A program made the position numbers and the translations under genes. Shown here one piece after another: positions 1-5,168 of a stretch of 6,298 bases of DNA. Positions within the stretch are counted from its first letter, which is position 1. Every line of letters starts with the position of its first letter. The notes under the pieces are model-generated. The model was not told where the DNA came from. It saw nothing but the letters and a program-made list of their open reading frames with translations, and made no database searches. The DNA is taken from the NCBI GenBank assembly GCA_025055355.1, contig JANWYM010000260.1, positions 1 through 6,298 on the forward strand, read 5' to 3'. The stretch comes from Abditibacteriales bacterium. GTDB taxonomy: Bacteria; Armatimonadota; Abditibacteriia; Abditibacteriales; JANWYM01.

Positions 1-1
1 C

Positions 2-1141
2 ATCACGGAAACGATGGTGTGCCGTTTTCACGGGCACTTTCCTCTTTTGTTTCTGTTTCCCGAACTGGAACTGACCACGCTGCGCACCTTTAAGCACTAC
101 CAGTTGAAATCCGGCGAAATCCCCTTCTCGTTTGGACGCCCGACGGGACACTTCCGCCCGCACTACTACTGTCAGCACCCGCTCGACTCGGCGCAATACG
201 TGCAACTCGTCTACCGCTACTACGAAAGGGTTAAGGGTTTAGGGTTGAGGGTTAGCCATGACAACCCTCAACCCTCCGCTGCCGAGTTCCTCCGCGAGTT
301 TTACGACTCCGTGAAGGACGCGGTGCGCTTCTGCAAAACTCTCGACACCGACCGCGACGGGCTCATCAACGAACACCCGCACGCGCCGCCGGGCGAGATG
401 TGGCCTGCGAATCAATTCTATGACATCTGGCCGTGGCGCGGCACGTCGGCTTACGTCGCCGGGACGTGGCTGGCGACGCTGCGCTGCGCGGAGGCGATGG
501 CAGAGGCAATGGGCGATAGAGAGTTCGCTGCCGACTGCCGCGTGTGGTTTGAGCGCGGGAGGCAATCTTACGAAGAAAAGTTGTGGACGGGCAAATACTA
601 TCGGCTCTACCATGACCCAGCCACCGGGCGCGTCTCCGATGTCTGCCTGTTCAATCAACTCATGGGCGAATGGTGCAGCCGCGTCGTGGGCTTGGGCGGA
701 CTGTTCCCCGAAAAGCGCGTGAAGAGCGCGCTGCAATCGCTGCTGCGATTGAACATGAAAGCGGGAAAATATCTGCCCTGCAACGGCGCGACGCCCGACG
801 CCCAGCCATATCGCAGCCGCCCCGACGCCGACGCCAACGACCACGCCACTGGCTGCTTCGTCGGCGAGAACCTCTGCGCCGCCATGACGATGATTTACAG
901 CGGACGCGACAAAGAAGGCTTAGAGATCGCCCGCAAAATCTACGAAGCCATCGCCCTTCGTCATGCGACGCCGTGGAATTGGTACTGTCTCCTCGCTGCT
1001 GACGACGGGCGCCCCGTGTGGGGTTCAGATTATTACAGCGACCTGGTGATCTGGGCGCTGCCGATGGCGCTGGCGCAGCAAAGCATTGCAGAATTCGCTC
1101 AAGGGAAGTGGTTGAACGGCATCTTGACCGCACACGGATAG
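2..1141 (+). CDS. GH116-like glycoside hydrolase (DUF608 catalytic domain), C-terminal part, 5' end outside window
   Basis: This is the C-terminal 379 residues of an (alpha/alpha)6-barrel protein of the GH116 / non-lysosomal glucosylceramidase (GBA2) type. The frame is open to the window edge (ITET before the first ATG at 14), so that ATG is internal. Numbering from the first full codon, family-like blocks are FPELEL (about 19-24), DTDRDGLINE (115-124), NQFYDIW then GTSAYVAGTWLA (137-158), LFNQLMGEW (216-224), EKRVKSALQSLLRLN (237-251) and a tryptophan-rich end. The order and spacing match GBA2 as I recall it. Canonical active-site positions differ: the HD of PHDIG reads FS, the acid/base Asp aligns with N218, TPEAY reads TPWNW, and the late arginines are missing. 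The substrate is therefore unclear. Known family members cleave beta-glucosides or glucosylceramide. An insert at about residues 75-93 is repeat-derived. The next gene converges on it. Fold assignment is good; activity is uncertain. Confidence 0.85.
   Translation: MTETMVCRFHGHFPLLFLFPELELTTLRTFKHYQLKSGEIPFSFGRPTGHFRPHYYCQHPLDSAQYVQLVYRYYERVKGLGLRVSHDNPQPSAAEFLREFYDSVKDAVRFCKTLDTDRDGLINEHPHAPPGEMWPANQFYDIWPWRGTSAYVAGTWLATLRCAEAMAEAMGDREFAADCRVWFERGRQSYEEKLWTGKYYRLYHDPATGRVSDVCLFNQLMGEWCSRVVGLGGLFPEKRVKSALQSLLRLNMKAGKYLPCNGATPDAQPYRSRPDADANDHATGCFVGENLCAAMTMIYSGRDKEGLEIARKIYEAIALRHATPWNWYCLLAADDGRPVWGSDYYSDLVIWALPMALAQQSIAEFAQGKWLNGILTAHG
227..276 (+). repeat. Telomere-like heptamer array and inverted repeat inside the hydrolase gene
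   Basis: Four tandem heptamers of the form AGGGTTN run from 227 to 254. An 8-nt spacer follows, then two heptamers AACCCTC (263-276). Bases 241-253 and 263-275 are perfect 13-bp inverted complements around a 9-nt loop, so the array can fold as a hairpin. The frame stays open, and the encoded residues (VKGLGLRVSHDNPQP) sit where GH116 relatives have only a short turn between two helices. Heptanucleotide arrays of this style are known as STRR elements in heterocystous cyanobacteria; membership in a particular family is not claimed. Confidence 0.8.
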
Positions 1142-1209
1142 AGGCAGGTTGCCTCGTCGGGCATTATCCTGCGGGCTGCCGCCGCGACTTCTTGCGCTCC
1201 TTGCCCGGT

Positions 1210-1231
1210 ATGACACGCTGGCACGTGTCAT
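1210..1231. repeat. Perfect 8-bp inverted repeat
   Basis: ATGACACG at 1210-1217 and CGTGTCAT at 1224-1231 are exact reverse complements around a 6-nt loop (CTGGCA). No T-run follows on either strand, so it is not a typical intrinsic terminator. The core TGACACGCT recurs at 4345-4353, upstream of the barrel gene. It could be a degenerate dispersed palindrome, a transcript-end stabiliser or a protein site; the sequence does not decide. Confidence 0.5.
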
Positions 1232-1326
1232 GACCCCTTGCGCGGACACAAAGCGTACGAAGTCACGGCGGCAAGCCATCAATCGTGCGAAGGAGGCACT
1301 GCTGCATAACGCGCCGAGCTGGCTGT

Positions 1327-1347
1327 TGACTCCTGACCCCTGACCGC
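1327..1347. repeat. Short heptamer tandem array
   Basis: Three consecutive 7-mers, TGACTCC, TGACCCC and TGACCGC, followed by a partial copy (ATGACC). On the minus strand these read as GGGGTCA-like units. The 7-bp period equals that of the array inside the hydrolase gene, although the unit differs. It lies in the intergenic gap downstream of both neighbouring genes. Confidence 0.55.
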
Positions 1348-1419
1348 ATGACCTATTGTCTCCCCAGGGCGTTGGCTTTCATTTCATCCCCTTCTCCCAA
1401 TTTCCCAGTCTCACTCCAA

Positions 1420-4311
1420 TTACCAAACCTTACGCAGTTCAACGTAGATGTTCGCTTCGCTCTTGGTCAAAGCGCCACTGTGGCCGACGCGCGCCGTGAT
1501 GCCAAACTTGTTCTCTTCGGACAGGGTGCGGCGGAAGTTCATTTCAATGGCGTCGGTGTTGACCCTGCTGAGACCGTTGACCTGCGCACCCTTGATGAAC
1601 TTGATGCCCCAATCGCTCACGCCGCCGGGGTTGTCGGTGAGGGCGAACACGGTCTCGGACGTGCCGATCTTGGTGGACATGTTGTAGCGGTCAATCATGC
1701 TCGCGCTGAACTGAAACCTCTTGCTGAAGGGCAAACGCAGGCTGAACACCTGCTCGTCGGCGATATGGAACAGGTTGGGCTGGTTGGGGACGGGAACCTT
1801 GGACACCCAGTTCCTCGCTTCGAGGGTCGCTTTGCCCAGAACGCCCTTGATTTCCCAGCCGCGCGGCGCGACGAGGTTGTTGACCAGCGCGTTCTGGTCG
1901 GCGAGGGCGAGGTTGACGCTCCAGTTCTTCGCGGGCTGCGCTTGCAGTTTAAGATAGGTGGACGGCGTAAACTGTCCTTGCGCGTTGCGCAGCAGTTCCT
2001 GCCCGAACTGCCAGTTATAGTGCTTGCCCTTGCGCTCCAGATACATCCCGAAGTTGCTCTCGCCTTCCTGTCCGCTCTGCTCCCAAGCGGTGTTGCGCAG
2101 CGCGATCGCCAGGCTCTTGCTCAACTGTTTGCGCAGAGTGACCTGTTGCATTTCTATGCCAGCACCATGGGTCTTCTGCTCGGAGTTAATGAGTTCTAAT
2201 TTCATATCCCGCGCTGGAGTGAGCGCCAGCACGGTCTGAGCGTGGGTGACCACGTTGGCGCCGACGCGGACGGCTTGTTCGTTTTTGGACAGCGTGAGCG
2301 AGCGCACCCTGTCCATCTGGTAGGAGAGCGCGAACCGCTTCGTCTGCGTGTCAGGCACGTTGGGCGCGAAGACGTGCGCGGACGCTATTTCCATCTTGAT
2401 GTTCTTCGCCGGGGTGATGGTCATGGTCTTCGACGCGTTCCGTGTGCGCACGGCGCCCGACGTAGATTCCTGATGCGTGTTCGTGATAGCAATGCTGCGC
2501 GTTTTGTCAAGTGCGTAATTGATGGTGTAGTTGTTGACCTTCTGCGACGTGGCGTTGGAGGTGTGGTCGAGCAGGCTGCCCGCGACGGACAACTGCTTCA
2601 TCGGTTTCACCTGATAAGTAAGGCGGAACAGTTTATACCAGTTCCCGTCGGTCATCCCCATGGAGTTGAAGTCGCCGCTGAGGGACAGCATTTTCTGTTT
2701 GCCGGTGTCGAAGTGGAACAGACGCTCACTGCCGGTGACAGGCGCACCGTTGACGGTATGGTTAAAATGGCGCTGCGTCAGGCTGAACATCGCGCCGCTC
2801 TTCGGAGCCAGTTTTTGCGACAGGAACAGGGTGCGGGCGCGAAGCTCATTGAGCGACTGCCCGGGAGCGGGCTGCGCCGCGCCGAACTTGGTGCGTTCGT
2901 CGGTGAACTGGAGCAGCGTCCGCTTCGATAACGCGAAGGTGAAGACGTTGCGGTCGTAGTGCGTCTGCGTCGCCTGCGCGAGGTTGCCCGTGCGGTTGAC
3001 GAGTTCGTCTTTGGAGTAATGGGCAAACGAGAAAGACTGGCTAATTTTCCAGTTAATGGTCGTCTCCTTTGTGTCCAGCCCCTTGAGCGGCTTCAGGTCC
3101 GGGCGTCCGAGTTGGTCGAGCAGTGGGTCGGCGAAGCGGTAGGACGTCGACTGCTCTTTGCGATGGAGGGAGAAGTTGCCTATCTTCACGTCGAGTGTCT
3201 GCAGTTTCCACTCGTCCGCTGACGTGCCTTCGGGGCGCCGGTGCATCGCCGTCGAAAAACTCTGCTTTGCCCACTGGATCGCGGTGGACCTGTTGGGCGT
3301 GTAGGCGAAAGCGTCCTTGCGCACGCGCACCTCGCGCGCCGCCGCCAGATTGCCGGTGCGGTTGATGAGGTCTTGTTTGGTGTAGTGCGAGAACGACAGC
3401 GCCTTCGACGGGTTCCACGTCGCGTTGATCTCTTCGGACTTGGTGCCCTTGAGCGCCTTGAGGTCGCTGCGCCCCATCGCATCCAGCGCCGCGTCGGAGA
3501 AGGCAGGAGACACTTCACGTAACTTGCGCGTCAGGCGGAACGTGCCGATGTTCAATGCCTGGTCGGCGAAGTGGAGTTTGTGGAGGCCCATCTGGACATT
3601 CGCCTGCTCCATCTCCAAGCCGACCGACTTGGAGGGTGCAAAGCGAAAGCCGAAATCGCTCTCGCGCAACCCGTTGAGGGCGGCGACGTTCTGCAAGGAG
3701 AGGATGGGCGTCGGGTTGGGGCCGAACTTGCCCCGGTCGGCGAACTGCCGGTTCACGGCGGCAACGGATTTCGCCACGAGGTCGGGCGCGGCAATTTTGC
3801 CGACGCTCAGGTGTCCGTAGGTGAAGGTGAACGTTTTCCCCGACAGCGCGAACTGCTGCGATGATAAGGCATCGGTGCCTTTGTAACGGCTCAGAGAGCC
3901 GAGGGGCAAAGCGTTCAACTCCATCGAGCCGTTGAACCGTTGACCCAGTGGCAGCGCGTTGGGGCGCGCCAGCGGGTGATGGGGCGCGAGCAGGTCCGTG
4001 TCAATCACGTCTGCCGTGAAGTGTAACCCGACGAAGTCGGCGCCGAGTTGGAACTGACGCGCAGAGATAGCGGGGGTGCGGCTCGTGCCGCGATACTGCG
4101 AGGGGGTGAAATCGCTGATGAGACGGAAACCCTTAACGTTGAAGAGCGACAACTTTTCCGCCGTCTGGGGTGCTGACTCGTGAGGGCTTTGAGCGAACCC
4201 ATGCGCGGGCACTTCACCCGCGCTCACGGGTCGCGGACGCGCTGACATCAGGACGGTCAGCATCAACACAGGAACGACCTTCCACAGCGAACGAGGATTA
4301 AAGCGTGTCAT
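1420..4311 (-). CDS. Large exported beta-rich repeat protein, probable outer-membrane barrel
   Basis: I do not recognise a named family. From the chosen ATG the product has 963 residues. A signal peptide is clear: basic n-region with R3, R7 and K11, hydrophobic core at about 12-22 (VVPVLMLTVLM), and a likely cut after VSA at 31. The rest is rich in alternating polar/hydrophobic strands, lacks transmembrane helices and ends in IYVELRKVW, whose terminal aromatic resembles the outer-membrane insertion signal. Two internal repeat tiers are visible: two units of about 122 residues (245-350 and 369-473, each with GR.DLK.LKG and RTGNLA), and shorter units of about 65 residues (594-723) with TPA(K/R) and R-S-hydrophobic motifs. 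ATG at 4311 is preferred over GTG at 4350 because AAGGAG lies 9 nt upstream and the signal peptide then starts normally. It is single-gene, convergent with the hydrolase. A role as porin, adhesin or surface scaffold is inference; a secreted beta-rich protein is the alternative. Confidence 0.85.
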   Translation of the reverse strand: MTRFNPRSLWKVVPVLMLTVLMSARPRPVSAGEVPAHGFAQSPHESAPQTAEKLSLFNVKGFRLISDFTPSQYRGTSRTPAISARQFQLGADFVGLHFTADVIDTDLLAPHHPLARPNALPLGQRFNGSMELNALPLGSLSRYKGTDALSSQQFALSGKTFTFTYGHLSVGKIAAPDLVAKSVAAVNRQFADRGKFGPNPTPILSLQNVAALNGLRESDFGFRFAPSKSVGLEMEQANVQMGLHKLHFADQALNIGTFRLTRKLREVSPAFSDAALDAMGRSDLKALKGTKSEEINATWNPSKALSFSHYTKQDLINRTGNLAAAREVRVRKDAFAYTPNRSTAIQWAKQSFSTAMHRRPEGTSADEWKLQTLDVKIGNFSLHRKEQSTSYRFADPLLDQLGRPDLKPLKGLDTKETTINWKISQSFSFAHYSKDELVNRTGNLAQATQTHYDRNVFTFALSKRTLLQFTDERTKFGAAQPAPGQSLNELRARTLFLSQKLAPKSGAMFSLTQRHFNHTVNGAPVTGSERLFHFDTGKQKMLSLSGDFNSMGMTDGNWYKLFRLTYQVKPMKQLSVAGSLLDHTSNATSQKVNNYTINYALDKTRSIAITNTHQESTSGAVRTRNASKTMTITPAKNIKMEIASAHVFAPNVPDTQTKRFALSYQMDRVRSLTLSKNEQAVRVGANVVTHAQTVLALTPARDMKLELINSEQKTHGAGIEMQQVTLRKQLSKSLAIALRNTAWEQSGQEGESNFGMYLERKGKHYNWQFGQELLRNAQGQFTPSTYLKLQAQPAKNWSVNLALADQNALVNNLVAPRGWEIKGVLGKATLEARNWVSKVPVPNQPNLFHIADEQVFSLRLPFSKRFQFSASMIDRYNMSTKIGTSETVFALTDNPGGVSDWGIKFIKGAQVNGLSRVNTDAIEMNFRRTLSEENKFGITARVGHSGALTKSEANIYVELRKVW
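2143..2532 (-). repeat. Approximately 65-residue internal protein repeats
   Basis: Within the barrel-like protein, YTINYALDKTRS and FALSYQMDRVRS lie 65 residues apart, and TPAKNIKME and TPARDMKLE are also 65 apart. VTLRKQLSKSLAIAL, 64 residues further on, starts a partial third unit. Each unit looks like a pair of beta-hairpins, consistent with duplication of strands in a barrel or beta-stack. Confidence 0.65.
2893..3579 (-). repeat. Two approximately 122-residue internal protein repeats
   Basis: Unit 1 and unit 2 share, in the same order and spacing, FRLTRK / FSLHRK, AMGRSDLKALKG / QLGRPDLKPLKG, SFSHYTKQDLINRTGNLA / SFAHYSKDELVNRTGNLA and a following strand-rich stretch. A weaker possible third copy precedes them (YKGTD, then FTFTYGHL). 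The codons have diverged, so this is an old duplication rather than a recent DNA repeat. Confidence 0.75.
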
Positions 4312-4320
4312 CGAACTCAA

Positions 4321-4326
4321 CTCCTT
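4321..4326 (-). promoter_or_regulatory. Ribosome binding site of the barrel gene
   Basis: CTCCTT on the plus strand gives AAGGAG on the coding strand, 9 nt before the ATG at 4311. This decides the start. A weaker GGGGAG precedes the alternative GTG at 4350, which would add 13 residues in front of an otherwise normal signal peptide. Confidence 0.7.
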
Positions 4327-4383
4327 GGGCGTCGCGTTGGTGCGTGACACGCTTCACGTCTCCCCGACTCATCAGAGGAGAAC

Positions 4384-4400
4384 GCGGGCATCTTGCCCGC
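4384..4400. repeat. Small GC-rich hairpin upstream of the barrel gene
   Basis: GCGGGCA, a 3-nt loop (TCT), and TGCCCGC form a perfect 7-bp stem. It sits about 75 bp upstream of the barrel start, probably in the 5' untranslated leader or near the promoter. No T-run follows. It has the look of a dispersed mini-palindrome; a regulatory role is not shown. Confidence 0.5.
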
Positions 4401-4542
4401 CCTCGTTATCTTTATGTTGGAGAAAACTCACGACAGAGTGAGAGAGCGCGAGCGCGCAGCACCATGGGCGAACTGGTCTCCGTGGCACCCAACGCGCTCG
4501 CAACGGCGGAGGAAAATGCTGAGGGCTGAAGAGGTTCAGACG

Positions 4543-4613
4543 GTAGAGACTGTGACTCTCTTTCGACCTGTGAGGAGACAGGTCTCTACGCGCTCGACAA
4601 GTAGAGATCTCTA
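4543..4613. repeat. Cluster of overlapping palindromes with a TAGAGA core
   Basis: GTAGAGAC (4543-4550) is complementary to GTCTCTAC (4582-4589). GACCTGT (4565-4571) is complementary to ACAGGTC (4578-4584), and the two right arms overlap at 4582-4584, so the two hairpins exclude each other. A further perfect 12-bp palindrome, TAGAGATCTCTA, lies at 4602-4613. The pattern resembles dispersed intergenic palindromes with TAGAGAC ends seen in some bacterial genomes, for example cyanobacteria; this comparison is from memory. Confidence 0.55.
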
Positions 4614-4623
4614 AAAATTCCTC

Positions 4624-4652
4624 TTGCGTGCTGACAAAAAATCTGCTATATT
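4624..4652 (+). promoter_or_regulatory. Putative sigma-70-type promoter of the small RNA
   Basis: A -35-like TTGCGT (4624-4629), a 17-nt spacer and a -10 TATATT (4647-4652) preceded by TG at 4644-4645 (extended -10). This is the only AT-rich patch in the neighbourhood. The predicted start falls at about 4659-4660, exactly where the RNA closing stem begins. The -35 is weak, so the call rests on the -10, the spacing and the terminator downstream. Confidence 0.55.
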
Positions 4653-4665
4653 ATGGTCAGCACGC
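4626..4665. promoter_or_regulatory. Perfect 10-bp inverted repeat straddling the promoter
   Basis: GCGTGCTGAC (4626-4635) and GTCAGCACGC (4656-4665) are exact reverse complements separated by 20 bp. The arms cover the -35 element and the predicted start site, with the -10 between them. Arm centres are about 30 bp (three helical turns) apart, which would suit a dimeric or looping repressor. Alternatively it is the trace of a small mobile palindrome. No regulator gene is in the window. Confidence 0.5.
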
Positions 4666-4790
4666 TTGCAGACGACAGGCGCGCAGACGGGTTGCCCTCC
4701 CATTGCCGCGCCTGCGTAAGATGCCCATGGACATTATGCAGCGTGCCCTTCAGCATCCGACGGTGCCAGCCGTTGGATGCTACTTTTTTT
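4660..4790 (+). ncRNA. Predicted orphan small RNA, about 131 nt
   Basis: A promoter-like element, a strongly foldable segment and a textbook intrinsic terminator lie in a row with no credible open reading frame. Closing stem: 4660-4670 pairs with 4737-4746 (10 bp, T4667 bulged). Inner hairpin: 4672-4683 pairs with 4707-4717 (11 bp, A4675 bulged), with a 23-nt loop. An unpaired 19-nt stretch (4718-4736) follows, containing AAGATGCCCATGG. The terminator hairpin comes after a 5-nt linker. I do not recognise it as SRP RNA, tmRNA, RNase P or a known riboswitch. A 6S-like role is conceivable because a closing stem encloses an open region, but length and details do not establish it. No plus-strand gene follows, so a cis-acting leader is unlikely. 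Confidence 0.5.
4752..4790 (+). terminator. Strong intrinsic terminator
   Basis: AGCATCCGACGG (4752-4763) pairs with CCGTTGGATGCT (4770-4781) over 12 bp, including one G-T pair, around a 6-nt loop. Seven T residues (4784-4790) follow after AC. The T-run on one side only fixes the direction as plus. No protein gene lies upstream on that strand, which is the main reason to propose a small RNA. Confidence 0.88.
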
Positions 4791-4999
4791 GGGTCAGGCT
4801 TTCGCCTTACTCCGCTCTGCTTAGACAAGATTGGTTCCGATTTGTCCCTCTCAAGATGTAAGTTAAGGGATTTCCCTGCAAAATCACGCCCTCTTTGACA
4901 GTGCGTTACCCGCAGGGTTGCACGGGGCAGATAGAATGGGGGGGATAGTAAGGGAGTTAGAGCAGATGGCAACTGCCGGGATTGGGTTCAAGCCGCCTG
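4791..4999. other. Intergenic stretch without a recognised gene
   Basis: Nothing firm is seen here. A TTGACA hexamer at 4895-4900 lacks a good -10 at 16-18 bp. An ATG at 4966 has AGGGAG 9 nt upstream and opens a short frame, but that frame runs through the terminator hairpins of the opposite gene and yields a low-complexity Arg/Pro/Ala-rich peptide, so it is not called. A 12-bp palindrome, AGGGATTTCCCT, lies at 4866-4877. Confidence 0.5.
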
Positions 5000-5095
5000 A
5001 AAAAACGCTGCGGCTCTCGGCGCCTCCTTTGCGCCCTCCGCGTCGAGGAGAGCCTCGGACGCGGAGGACTGCCGAGGAGATGCGGAGAGCCGCTG
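5000..5095 (-). terminator. Large branched intrinsic terminator of the radical SAM gene
   Basis: Read on the minus strand, GCGGCTCTC (5093 to 5085) pairs with GAGAGCCGC (5018 to 5010). Inside lies a second hairpin of 14 bp with one bulged base and a 4-nt loop (5035-5048 with 5053-5067). The outer stem is followed by AGCG and six T (5005 to 5000). It lies 45-140 bp after the radical SAM stop codon and no T-run exists on the plus side. It is larger than usual and built from CTCCGCGTC-like words, so a repeat origin is likely. Confidence 0.55.
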
Positions 5096-5139
5096 AAAGC
5101 CAAGGCGCCAAAACGGCTTCTTCGTCCGAGAGGGAGATG

Positions 5140-5168
5140 TCAGGGCGAGCGCAGCGAAGCCATCCCCA
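5140..5168 (-). repeat. Repeat-like sequence encoding the C-terminal tail of the radical SAM protein
   Basis: The coding strand here contains GGCTTCGCTGCGCTCGCC, then the stop codon TGA. It translates to the end of the tail SAPLGMASLRSP, which follows the last conserved cysteine block. The wording (CTTCGC..GCGCTCGCC.TGACA) resembles short dispersed repeats found in several bacterial phyla. A looser relative may be present at 1186-1215. Only a genome search would confirm it. Confidence 0.4.

Larger units (their letters stand above)
1142..1419. other. Convergent intergenic region
   Basis: This 278-bp gap lies between two converging stop codons. I see no gene in it and no hairpin followed by a T-run on either strand, so neither neighbour has a recognisable intrinsic terminator here. 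It holds a small hairpin overlapping the hydrolase stop codon (1141-1155, GAGGCA/TGCCTC with a 3-nt loop), a perfect 8-bp hairpin at 1210-1231 and a heptamer array at 1327-1347. A stretch around 1186-1215 loosely resembles the repeat at the 3' end of the radical SAM gene. Confidence 0.6.

Noticed and set aside
227..276. A real telomere or a CRISPR-like array
   Set aside because: There are only four imperfect heptamers inside an intact reading frame, with no spacer pattern or chromosome end.
1141..1155. Hairpin overlapping the hydrolase stop codon as a terminator
   Set aside because: The stem is only 6 bp and no T-run follows.
1348..2199. Plus-strand open frame of 283 residues
   Set aside because: It lies fully antisense to the barrel gene, with no ribosome binding site and composition that mirrors the opposite coding frame.
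4311..4350. GTG at 4350 as start of the barrel gene
   Set aside because: The ATG at 4311 has the better AAGGAG and places the signal peptide at the N-terminus; the extra 13 residues would precede it.
4660..4790. SRP RNA, tmRNA, RNase P RNA or a riboswitch
   Set aside because: None of the conserved signature sequences of these RNAs is visible, and no plus-strand gene follows that a riboswitch could control.
4653..4898. Plus-strand frame of 81 residues starting at ATG 4653
   Set aside because: Its start overlaps the -10 box, before the predicted transcription start, and it reads through the strong terminator at 4752-4790.
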